From Coriobacteriia bacterium (GTDB lineage Bacteria > Actinomycetota > Coriobacteriia > Anaerosomatales > Anaerosomataceae): 30,101 bases of DNA. Position numbers and translations under genes: made by a program. Below, one piece after another: positions 22,272 through 29,445 of the stretch (its first letter is position 1; each line of letters opens with the position of its first letter). Below the pieces are notes generated by a model, which did not search any database, had not been told where the DNA came from, and saw only the letters and a program-made list of their open reading frames with translations. The stretch is from the NCBI GenBank assembly GCA_016938395.1, contig JAFGUS010000038.1:1-30101 (forward strand). Reading direction: 5' to 3'.

Positions 22272-23609
22272 TCACTCCTTCGCCCGCTGCAGCACAGCGA
22301 CAAAGTGCCCATCGGGCCCATCTGCGAGCGGCCACGACTGGAAGCAGCCGTCGGCGCCCACGAAGCGTTGCCATTCCTGCGGAACGAGATCGTGAACCGG
22401 CGCACGTGTGAAAGCCGCTCCTGTGTCACTACCCAGAAAGCTCCGAACGACCCCATCGTTCTCGGATGGCGCGACACTACAGGTAGAGTACACCAAGCGC
22501 CCTCCGGGCTTGACCGCGTCCGCCACCGACAACAGCAGGTCAGCCTGGACGACGGCCATCCGTGAGGGTGCATCCGCGTCAATGCGCCATCGCTTCTCCG
22601 GATACCGGCGCAGCGTCCCGAGTCCGGTGCAGGGCGCGTCGAGGAGCACCGTGTCGTAGGTCTGCGCGTCGAGGCCGGACACTCCCCTGCCTACCTCGGC
22701 GGTCACCACGCGCACGCCGGGCACACCCGAGCCGTCGAGACGTTCGCGAAGGCGTGCCGTCTTGCCCGGATGGACGTCGACCGCGGTGATCGCTGCCGGA
22801 CCTCCTGCTCTGACCGCGAGACTCTGAAGTGCGACGGTCTTGTTGCCCCGCCCCGCACCGACATCCGCGATCAGGTGGTCGGGCTGTGGAGCGCAGGCGA
22901 TCGGAGCCATCTGCGCGCCTGCATCCATGGAGAACCACCCGGTCTGCGCGATCCGGAATGCAGCTCCGGGCGCGCCGAGCCGGAGACAGTCGGGGTCGGG
23001 TGGTGACGCCATTGGCGCTGAAGGCGCCAGTACCTCGAGTGTCTTCTCCACCGGTGCCTGGAAGGGATCCAATCGGATGAACATCGGGGCGTGCTCAAGG
23101 CCTGCGTACAGGACGTCCCGCCCCAGATCCTCCCCCGCTGCCTCCAATACGAGGTCGACGATCCAGCGGGGATGCGCGGTGACCCGTGCAAGGGCATCGC
23201 GGTCGACTGCGGGGTCTCCCCAGGGGAAGGAGGCTGCGTCCTCTACGACACGCCGCATGACGGCGTTGGCGAGCCCGGAGGCCTGGGGCCGGATGGCGCG
23301 CACGGCGTCGACGGCCTCGGTCACGAGCGCATATCCGGGCGTTCGGGAGAAGATCGCCTCATAAGCAGCGACGCGCAGCACATCCCGTACACGCGGCTCG
23401 AGGGCGCGCCGCGCATGACGGTCGATCGCCTCGTCGAGCACTCCCTCGGCGCTGAGCACGCCGTACGTCAGGCGAGTGGCCAGCGCTGCGTCCGCTTCGC
23501 TGAGTCCGGCGGAGTCGCGCATCTGCTCCACGACGGCGCCTGAGAACGCCCGGTCACGACGCACGCGTGCGAGTGCGGCGAGGGCAACACGACGGGCGGG
23601 TGCCGTCAT
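22272..23609 (-). CDS. rsmB: 16S rRNA (cytosine967-C5)-methyltransferase RsmB
   Basis: RsmB methylates C967 of 16S rRNA. The 445-residue product has an N-terminal NusB-like RNA-binding domain (about 1-135) and a SAM-dependent catalytic domain (about 175-440). The two m5C cysteines are present: Cys327 in APCTGLGTLRRYP and Cys377 in YSTCSV. The SAM motif that usually reads DxCAAPGGKT is DVGAGRGNKT at 249-258, a divergent form. The ATG at 23607-23609 overlaps the fmt stop as ATGA, deciding it over an in-frame ATG 17 codons earlier. The fmt-rsmB pair is conserved in many bacteria. Assignment to C967 is by family and context. Confidence 0.92.
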   Translation of the reverse strand: MTAPARRVALAALARVRRDRAFSGAVVEQMRDSAGLSEADAALATRLTYGVLSAEGVLDEAIDRHARRALEPRVRDVLRVAAYEAIFSRTPGYALVTEAVDAVRAIRPQASGLANAVMRRVVEDAASFPWGDPAVDRDALARVTAHPRWIVDLVLEAAGEDLGRDVLYAGLEHAPMFIRLDPFQAPVEKTLEVLAPSAPMASPPDPDCLRLGAPGAAFRIAQTGWFSMDAGAQMAPIACAPQPDHLIADVGAGRGNKTVALQSLAVRAGGPAAITAVDVHPGKTARLRERLDGSGVPGVRVVTAEVGRGVSGLDAQTYDTVLLDAPCTGLGTLRRYPEKRWRIDADAPSRMAVVQADLLLSVADAVKPGGRLVYSTCSVAPSENDGVVRSFLGSDTGAAFTRAPVHDLVPQEWQRFVGADGCFQSWPLADGPDGHFVAVLQRAKE

Positions 23610-24526
23610 CGGGTACACCGCCAGCAGACATCCTCGTTGAGCCGGGCTCCCCGTGCCCACTCGGCACCGGGCATGTCGGCCTTTCCTGCCGGGCGCACAC
23701 GATCGAGCGTGAGCGCGCCGTCGGCGAAGCCGAGCGCAGGCGCACCGTCGGCGAGACAGACTGCGCCGGGTGCCACCGACACTTCAGTGGGCGATGCCCG
23801 CACCACCGTCACTTCGCGGTCGCCGAGACAGGCACGTGCGGGAGCGCGTCGTGTGGCGGCGCGTACGCGAAGGAGCGCCTCCGCGACGGGAAGGTCCGGC
23901 AGCAGCGCGACATCATCCTTCGTCACCTTCGGGGCGTAGGTGGCATGGTCGGGGTCCTGAGCCGTCCAACGGGCATCGCGCGTCTCGATGAGCGCGAGTG
24001 CGTCGAGAAGCGCGTCGGCGCCGAGTTGCGCGAGATCGGTCTCGATCTCGTCGGCATAGCGGCCAGCGATCGCCAGCTCGCGCTGACAGAGGTACGGGCC
24101 GGTGTCGAGGCCCTCCTCCATCAGCATGATGCTGACGCCGGTCTGTTGATCGCCCGCGAGTATCGCCCTCTGGATCGGTGCGGCGCCGCGGTACGCGGGC
24201 AGAAGCGACGCATGGACGTTGATGCACCCGAACGGTGCGACACGAAGCGTCTCGGCAGGCAACAACATGCCGAACGCCGCGACACAGATGACATCGGGCC
24301 TGACCGACGCGATCGTCTCGGTCGCTTCACCGCGCAGGGTTGGGGGCTGGAAGACATCGAGCCCGGCGGCCTGGGCGGCGATCTTCACGTCAGTGGGTCG
24401 GGGCGCACCCCCACGTCCGCCCGCCCTGTCGGGCCGCGTCACGACCAGCGCCACGTCGTGGTGCGAGATGAGCGCCCGCAGCGAGGGGACCGCGAAGGCA
24501 GGAGTGCCCATGAACACGACACGCAC
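23606..24526 (-). CDS. fmt: methionyl-tRNA formyltransferase Fmt
   Basis: Fmt formylates initiator Met-tRNA using 10-formyltetrahydrofolate. The 306-residue product begins VFMGTPAFAVPSL and has the formyl-transfer site residues: Asn103 and His105 in CINVHASLLPAYRG and Asp141 in EEGLDTGPY. The C-terminal tRNA-binding domain (about 205-300) is present. The start is GTG 24524-24526 with GAGGGGG about 10 nt upstream. It lies 25 nt after def, whose product removes the formyl group, the standard def-fmt pairing. Confidence 0.96.
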   Translation of the reverse strand: MRVVFMGTPAFAVPSLRALISHHDVALVVTRPDRAGGRGGAPRPTDVKIAAQAAGLDVFQPPTLRGEATETIASVRPDVICVAAFGMLLPAETLRVAPFGCINVHASLLPAYRGAAPIQRAILAGDQQTGVSIMLMEEGLDTGPYLCQRELAIAGRYADEIETDLAQLGADALLDALALIETRDARWTAQDPDHATYAPKVTKDDVALLPDLPVAEALLRVRAATRRAPARACLGDREVTVVRASPTEVSVAPGAVCLADGAPALGFADGALTLDRVRPAGKADMPGAEWARGARLNEDVCWRCTR

Positions 24527-24551
24527 CCGCGCTCGCCCCCTCGCGATCGGC

Positions 24552-25037
24552 TCAGAGGCGGTTGGCCTCGTTGTACGCCCTGATGACGGACTTCTTCATG
24601 TCGGCCGGGCAGCGGTCGAGGATGAGGATGCCGTCGAGGTGGTCGATCTCGTGCTGCAACACGCGTGCGAGGAGGTCCTCGGCCTCGATCACGATGTCGT
24701 TGCCCTCGATGGTCTGGCCGGCGCACACGATACGCGTGCTCCGCTCGATCGGGATGGTGATACCGGGGACCGAGAGGCAGCCCTCGTCCTCACAAGCGGT
24801 CTCGCCGCTGAACTCGGTGATGATCGGGTTGCACAGTGCTGCGAGATTGTCGTCGATGTCGAACACGATGACGCGCTTGTCCACACCCACCTGTGGCGCG
24901 GCAAGCCCGATACCGCTCTCCTCGTACATCGTCTCGGCCATCATGCGCACCAGGTCTCGGAGCCCTGCATCCTGCGAGGGGTCGATCTCGTGGGCGCGGG
25001 CCTTGAGTATGGGGTTCGGGTGGTGCAGGACGTTCAT
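24552..25037 (-). CDS. def: peptide deformylase
   Basis: The enzyme removes the N-formyl group from nascent proteins. The 161-residue product has all three motifs: GIGLAAPQ (42-49), EGCLSV (85-90) with metal ligand Cys87, and QHEIDH (128-133) with ligands His129 and His133 and catalytic Glu130. Length is that of the compact type. The ribosome site before ATG 25035-25037 is weak. A candidate promoter lies in the 56-nt gap and the end of priA, so def-fmt-rsmB may be expressed partly on their own. Confidence 0.97.
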   Translation of the reverse strand: MNVLHHPNPILKARAHEIDPSQDAGLRDLVRMMAETMYEESGIGLAAPQVGVDKRVIVFDIDDNLAALCNPIITEFSGETACEDEGCLSVPGITIPIERSTRIVCAGQTIEGNDIVIEAEDLLARVLQHEIDHLDGILILDRCPADMKKSVIRAYNEANRL

Positions 25038-25078
25038 GGTAGCCTATCCAATCTGGTCGGTCGTGCGGAAGCGTTCCC

Positions 25079-25107
25079 ATTCTACACCGCGATTCAGAGC
25101 ATGCCGA
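25079..25107 (-). promoter_or_regulatory. candidate def promoter (TCGGCA, N17, TAGAAT)
   Basis: TAGAAT at 25079-25084 is 17 nt after TCGGCA at 25102-25107, which lies in the last codons of priA. The -10 context GTG-TAGAAT is the same as before the M23 peptidase gene. The -35 matches TTGACA at four of six positions. Confidence 0.35.
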
Positions 25108-27340
25108 CGGGGTCCACGTCGACGATTCGCGTCACTCCGGCCGGCACGTGCGAGTCTTCGAGCAGCCGAGCAATCTGCGGACCAACCGCCGCACCCGTCG
25201 GTGCCTTCACCAGGAGATGCCATCTCCAGCGGTCTTTGATGCGACTGATCGGCGCCGCTGAGGGTCCGACCACATCCCAGTTCTCAGGACACCCGCCACG
25301 GATCGCCGCCGCGGACTCTTCGGCGACCCTGCGGACCGCCGCTGCGTCGCTACCGGTCACCAGGATGTTCACGAGCCGGGCGAAGGGCGGGAAGCGAAGC
25401 GCCTCGCGGTCGGCGCGTTCGGGCGTGTAGAGCAGCCCGCTGTCGCGTGCCGCCAGGGCACGTACTGCCGGATGGTCCGGCCAGTACGTCTGAACGATGA
25501 CGCGGCCGCCCCGTGGCCCCCTCCCCGCCCGGCCGGCGACCTGCTCGAGAAGCTGGAACGTTCGCTCGGCAGCTCTGAAGTCGGGGACGTGCATGCTGGT
25601 ATCGGCGTTGAGCACGCCCACGAGTGTCACGTCAGGATAGTCGAGTCCCTTGGCGATCATCTGCGTGCCCAGAAGCACGCCGGTGCTGAGCGACTCGAAT
25701 CGCAGGAGAGCGCGCTCGTGCCCACCCTTGCGTGCGGTCGTGTCGGCGTCCATCCGGACCACGGGCACGTTCGGCATGAGCTGGGCCAGATCGGCCTCCG
25801 CACGCTGCGTCCCCGCACCGAAGCGCCGCAGGTACGCGCTGCCGCACCGCGGGCACGTGGGGGGCACGGGCTCGGAGTACCCACAGTGGTGACACTGGAG
25901 GCGTCCGGTGGTCTCGTGGTAGGTCAGCGACACACTGCACGAACTGCAGCCGGGAACGAAGCCACACTCCCGACAGAGCAGGAACGACGCATACCCACGT
26001 CGGTTGAGGAACAGCACCGCCTTCTCGCCTCGCTCGGCGACTCCGGCCAGCGCTGTCTGGAGCGACCGGGAGTACATCGACCGATGGCCGGCAGAGAACT
26101 CGGCCGTCATGTCGACGATCTCCACGGCGGGATCCGCCCCACCGCCGACGCGGTGGGTGAGCCGGAGCCGGCGGTAGGCTCCCGTCTCGGCATGGACGAT
26201 CGACTCGAGGCTGGGCGTGGCCGATCCAAGAACGAGCGCTGCACTGCGGGCGGCGCAGAGGCGCTCGGCCACTTCGCGGGCGTGGTAGCGGGGCGACTGC
26301 CCCTGCTTGTACGAGGACTCGTGCTCTTCGTCGATGACCACGAGGCGCAGGTCGCGAACCGGAGCGAAGAGCGCGGAACGTGCGCCGACGATGACACGCA
26401 CCCTGCCCTCGAGCGCAAGCTGCCACTGGTCGAACCGCTCCCCCGCCGAGAGGCGGCTGTGGATCACGGCCACGTCGTCGCCGAGCCGGGTCCGGAAGCG
26501 CCCGACCGTCTGGGGCGTGAGCGAGATTTCCGGCACGAGGACGATCGCGGATCCGCCGTCGCGTATGACCCGCTCGATGGCCGCAAGGTAGACCTCCGTC
26601 TTACCCGAGCCCGTGACGCCGTCGAGGAGCACCGTGCCGCCGCCGGCTGCCACGGCCTCGCCGATGGCCGAGACGGCCGCTGCTTGCTCGGCAGTGTGCG
26701 GATGCCGCGGTGCGGAGGCCGACGCCGATTCGGGTCGCCGGTAGAGGCGCCGGTCGTGACTGTCGACGACACCGGACTTGACGAGCGCGCGGACAGCCGC
26801 TCCGGCGCCCGGGATGTCGGCGCCGAGCTCGCTCAGGGCCACAGGTCCCGCGGCAAGCGCTTCGAGGACCGCCCGCTGGACGGAGGCGTTACCCCGCGGC
26901 GTGTAGCCCTCTGCGGCCGCCGTACGCGAGATGAGACGCACGGACGCCGGCGCAATCTGCCTGCCCTCGTAGACCCAATCACCGTTGTCTGTGTGGACGA
27001 CGCGTGGAGCGCCCCCGGGGGGAAGAAAGAGCTTGAGCGACTCCGAGAGCGGCGCCACGTACTCGGTAGCCACCCACTGTGCAAGCGACAGGGCACGCTC
27101 GTCGAAGATGGGTACACCAAGAACGGCGTCGATCTCTCTGAGCACACCGGGGTGCGACGTCTCGCCGCTGATTCCCACCACGTACCCGACGCACCGGCGT
27201 GGCCCGAGCGGCACCGCGACGGGGCACCCCAGCGCCACGGACTCTGTCAGGCGCTCCGGAACGAGGTAGTCGAAGGGCTCCGTGAGCGCGCGCGCGGGCA
27301 CGTCGACCACGACTGCGGCTATGCGGGGTGCGGTGTTCAT
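25094..27340 (-). CDS. priA: primosomal protein N' (replication restart helicase PriA)
   Basis: PriA recognises abandoned forks and reloads the replisome. The 748-residue product has the 3'-DNA binding domain (about 5-105), a winged-helix region, then helicase motifs with Walker A GVTGSGKT (241-248) and DEEH (337-340). Eight cysteines in four CxxC pairs (456/459, 465/468, 483/486 and 496/499) form the two zinc sites of PriA. All motifs are intact, unlike the helicase-dead PriA proteins known from some other actinobacteria such as mycobacteria. The ATG at 27338-27340 has a weak GCAGGT in front; an earlier in-frame start would extend into the metK 3' region and is rejected. Confidence 0.95.
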   Translation of the reverse strand: MNTAPRIAAVVVDVPARALTEPFDYLVPERLTESVALGCPVAVPLGPRRCVGYVVGISGETSHPGVLREIDAVLGVPIFDERALSLAQWVATEYVAPLSESLKLFLPPGGAPRVVHTDNGDWVYEGRQIAPASVRLISRTAAAEGYTPRGNASVQRAVLEALAAGPVALSELGADIPGAGAAVRALVKSGVVDSHDRRLYRRPESASASAPRHPHTAEQAAAVSAIGEAVAAGGGTVLLDGVTGSGKTEVYLAAIERVIRDGGSAIVLVPEISLTPQTVGRFRTRLGDDVAVIHSRLSAGERFDQWQLALEGRVRVIVGARSALFAPVRDLRLVVIDEEHESSYKQGQSPRYHAREVAERLCAARSAALVLGSATPSLESIVHAETGAYRRLRLTHRVGGGADPAVEIVDMTAEFSAGHRSMYSRSLQTALAGVAERGEKAVLFLNRRGYASFLLCRECGFVPGCSSCSVSLTYHETTGRLQCHHCGYSEPVPPTCPRCGSAYLRRFGAGTQRAEADLAQLMPNVPVVRMDADTTARKGGHERALLRFESLSTGVLLGTQMIAKGLDYPDVTLVGVLNADTSMHVPDFRAAERTFQLLEQVAGRAGRGPRGGRVIVQTYWPDHPAVRALAARDSGLLYTPERADREALRFPPFARLVNILVTGSDAAAVRRVAEESAAAIRGGCPENWDVVGPSAAPISRIKDRWRWHLLVKAPTGAAVGPQIARLLEDSHVPAGVTRIVDVDPVGML

Positions 27341-27352
27341 ACCTGCAGCATA

Positions 27353-27388
27353 CCGAAGGCCACCGACATCGCCGCCGGTGGCCCTCGG
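27353..27388 (-). terminator. 13-bp hairpin between metK and priA
   Basis: On the minus-strand RNA two 13-nt arms pair over their full length around a 10-nt loop, with one G-U pair. On the plus strand the same position is an A-C mismatch, so the structure fits minus-strand RNA better. A small GAGC/GCTC hairpin (27392-27402) lies between it and the metK stop. No U-run follows, so it may be an attenuator or an mRNA-end stabiliser, reducing read-through from metK to priA. Confidence 0.5.
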
Positions 27389-27405
27389 TCTGAGCGAAGC
27401 TCGGC

Positions 27406-28653
27406 CTACTCGACGGCCGTGCGCAGTTCGTCCACCCGGTTCGTGCGCTCCCATGTGAAGTCGCGGTCATCGCGCCCGAAGTGGCCGTAGGCGGCCGTCT
27501 TGCGGTAGATGGGACGCCGCAAGTCGAGATCCCGGATGATGGCGCCGGGCCTGAGGTCGAAGACTTCCTTGACGGCCGCCTCGATGCGTTCGCGAGCGAC
27601 GGTCTCGGTGCCGAACGTCTCGACGAGAATCGAAAGTGGGTGCGCCACGCCTATGGCGTAGGCGAGCTCGATCTCGCAGCGCGCGGCGAGTCCGGCGGCG
27701 ACGACGTTCTTCGCGACCCAGCGGGCAGCATAGGCTGCCGAGCGGTCGACCTTCGTGCAGTCCTTGCCCGAGAACGCACCGCCCCCGTGACGGCCCATGC
27801 CGCCGTAGGTGTCGACGATGATCTTGCGACCGGTGAGACCGCTGTCGCCCATGGGGCCACCGATCACGAAGCGACCGGTGGGATTGACGTACACCTCGGC
27901 GTCCCGCCACTCGATGTCCTCGAGCGCGAACACCGGCTCGATGATGTGCTCGATGAAGTCGGGCTTCATGAGCGCCTCGATGTCAACGCCGTCGGCGTGC
28001 TGTGATGAGATGAGGATCTTGTCCACGGCCACGGGCTTGCCGTCCACATAGCGCACGGTCACCTGCGTCTTGCCGTCGGGTCGCAGGTAGTCGAGGACGT
28101 CGGCCTTCCGCACGGCCGTGAGTCTCTCGGCAAGGCGGTGAGCCAGGTAGATCGGCATCGGCATGAGATGCTTCGTCTCGTTGCAGGCGTACCCGAACAT
28201 CATGCCCTGGTCTCCTGCGCCGATGAGATCGAGGGGGTCCTGCTCCCCGCGTTTGACCTCGTAGGCCTCGTCCACACCCATGGCGATGTCGGGGCTCTGC
28301 TCGTGGATCGCGGTGAGTACGCCGCACGTCTCGTAGTCGAACCCGAACTTCGCTCGGGTATACCCGATGTCCTTGACCGTGTCGCGGACGATCGCGGGGA
28401 TGTCCACGTAGGCGTGTGTGCGCACTTCACCGGCGACGACGATCAGACCCGTGGTGGTGAGCGTCTCGCAGGCGACGCGGACGTAATCGGGCGACGCCTT
28501 GGAGCCCTTGTCTGTCTCGTAGCCCTCAGCGGCCAACTCAGCTTCTCGTTCGATGATCGCATCGAGCACGGCGTCCGAGATCTGGTCGCACATCTTGTCG
28601 GGGTGGCCTTCGGTCACCGACTCCGACGTGAACAGGTACTCTCGCTCTGACAT
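27406..28653 (-). CDS. metK: S-adenosylmethionine synthetase MetK
   Basis: MetK makes S-adenosylmethionine from methionine and ATP. The 415-residue product has the family motifs: [16 protein letters not shown] (about 16-31), the signature [12 protein letters not shown] (145-156) and the phosphate-binding [17 protein letters not shown] (about 290-306), where the residue after KD is Cys299 rather than the Pro common in many bacteria. The ATG at 28651-28653 has AAGGAGG 4 nt upstream, which fixes the start; an in-frame ATG 55 codons earlier lies in the riboswitch leader. Expression should be shut by SAM through the upstream riboswitch. SAM also serves rsmB and rsmD methyltransferases in this window. 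Confidence 0.97.
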   Translation of the reverse strand: MSEREYLFTSESVTEGHPDKMCDQISDAVLDAIIEREAELAAEGYETDKGSKASPDYVRVACETLTTTGLIVVAGEVRTHAYVDIPAIVRDTVKDIGYTRAKFGFDYETCGVLTAIHEQSPDIAMGVDEAYEVKRGEQDPLDLIGAGDQGMMFGYACNETKHLMPMPIYLAHRLAERLTAVRKADVLDYLRPDGKTQVTVRYVDGKPVAVDKILISSQHADGVDIEALMKPDFIEHIIEPVFALEDIEWRDAEVYVNPTGRFVIGGPMGDSGLTGRKIIVDTYGGMGRHGGGAFSGKDCTKVDRSAAYAARWVAKNVVAAGLAARCEIELAYAIGVAHPLSILVETFGTETVARERIEAAVKEVFDLRPGAIIRDLDLRRPIYRKTAAYGHFGRDDRDFTWERTNRVDELRTAVE

Positions 28654-28714
28654 CGAGCCTCCTTCCTTCCTACGCGCCCGCCCGTCGGGCATCTGTGGCC
28701 GACACCCGGGCATA

Positions 28715-28748
28715 CAAAACGTCCCCTGCCCGGGCAGACAAGGGACGT
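28715..28748 (-). terminator. intrinsic terminator of the metK SAM riboswitch
   Basis: On the minus-strand RNA, ACGUCCC (28742-28748) pairs with GGGACGU (28719-28725) and encloses a second GC-rich palindrome; a UUUU run follows (28715-28718). It lies between the aptamer and the metK ribosome site, the expected place for a SAM-induced terminator. This is the only hairpin in the window with a clear U-tract. Confidence 0.75.
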
Positions 28749-28779
28749 AGACGGTGGCACGCGTGTGCCGCGCTCTTCC

Positions 28780-28906
28780 CTCATCTTCCAGACGTTGCCG
28801 TCTGCCGCAATGTGGCACCGTGCGCCGCTTTCGCGTCGGTTGCCGGGGCGTCGTCGGGTGCGGTCCCTCGACCCTCTGCAGCGCTTACGCGCTGCCTCGT
28901 GATGAG
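28780..28906 (-). ncRNA. SAM-I (S-box) riboswitch upstream of metK
   Basis: The 127-nt minus-strand leader has the S-box core: GAGGGACC (28862-28869), CCCGGCAACC-type segment (GGCAACC within 28838-28845), then GGUGCCA and a closing GAAGAUGAG. P1 is formed by CUCAUC (28901-28906) with GAUGAG (28780-28785). Inner hairpins include GCAGCGC/GCGCUGC (P2 side) and CAGACG/CGUCUG (P4 side). An intrinsic terminator follows, and the downstream gene is metK, a classic SAM-I target. The predicted transcription start lies a few bases before P1. Confidence 0.92.
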
Positions 28907-28916
28907 AACGTCTGTG

Positions 28917-28945
28917 ACAGTAGCACGGGCCGTGCCGACTGCCAA
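28917..28945 (-). promoter_or_regulatory. metK promoter (TTGGCA, N17, TGC-TACTGT)
   Basis: TTGGCA at 28940-28945 and TACTGT at 28917-28922 on the minus strand are 17 nt apart, with TGC extending the -10. Transcription would begin just in front of riboswitch helix P1. Its -35 overlaps the -35 of the divergent psiE-like gene promoter. Confidence 0.6.
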
Positions 28946-28968
28946 CCCACGTGCCGAGCCGCTATAGT
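28939..28968 (+). promoter_or_regulatory. psiE-like gene promoter (CTGCCA, N18, TATAGT)
   Basis: TATAGT at 28963-28968 is a good -10, with CTGCCA at 28939-28944 18 nt upstream as a -35 (four of six matches). The start would be about 25 nt before the ATG. It is back-to-back with the metK promoter and shares five bases of its -35. Confidence 0.5.
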
Positions 28969-28999
28969 GGACGGGTCCAACGACTCTCGGGAGCGCTTG

Positions 29000-29425
29000 A
29001 TGAAGTACCTGAACCTGCTTAACCGCGTAGTGCTCTACATCGAAGGTGCGGTCACCGTCCTACTGGTGGTGCTCGCAGCCCTCGGCGTAGTCGATATCGT
29101 GCTGAAGATGCTCGAAGTGACTCGCGCCGACGGCTTCATGACGCCGGAGGGGATCACGCGCACCATCGACACCGTGCTCGTGGTCTTCATCGTCATCGAG
29201 TTGATCCGCATCGCCGTGTCATACATGCAGCACAAGAACGTCATCGGCACGGTTCTCGAAGCCGGTCTTGTTGCCGTCGTCCGAAAGCTCGTCATATTCG
29301 AGAGCGGCCCCGACATGCTCGAGAAGGCCGCGGCTCTCTCCGTCCTGATCCTTGCGGTCGGCATAACGTGGTACCTGCTCAACCGCGGCCTTCCGCAGGA
29401 GTCCGAGCCGAAGGGCTCCGAGTGA
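29000..29425 (+). CDS. PsiE family integral membrane protein
   Basis: The 141-residue protein has four hydrophobic helices (about 10-32, 54-74, 84-100 and 107-126) and matches the phosphate-starvation-inducible PsiE family in length, helix pattern and the conserved segment with VIELIRIAVSYMQHKN followed by a basic VVRKLVI stretch. The family has no established biochemical role; the name comes from regulation of the E. coli gene by phosphate. GGGAG lies 8 nt before ATG 29000-29002. It is followed by gltX with 20 nt between stop and the preferred start, and is divergent from metK. I see no obvious phosphate-regulon site. Confidence 0.75.
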   Translation: MKYLNLLNRVVLYIEGAVTVLLVVLAALGVVDIVLKMLEVTRADGFMTPEGITRTIDTVLVVFIVIELIRIAVSYMQHKNVIGTVLEAGLVAVVRKLVIFESGPDMLEKAAALSVLILAVGITWYLLNRGLPQESEPKGSE

Positions 29426-29445
29426 ACACGCACGAGAGGAGTCAC

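Noticed and set aside
25472..27490. Very long open frame (about 670 codons) on the plus strand opposite priA
   Set aside because: It is antisense to the fully conserved priA, has composition typical of high-GC shadow frames, and shows no domain. Similar long frames opposite fabK/fabH, the DRTGG gene and fakA were rejected for the same reason.
27757..27762. Cys299 in the Met[10 protein letters not shown] loop as a possible damaging change
   Set aside because: This position varies in the family (for example Tyr in animal enzymes), and the flanking catalytic residues are intact.
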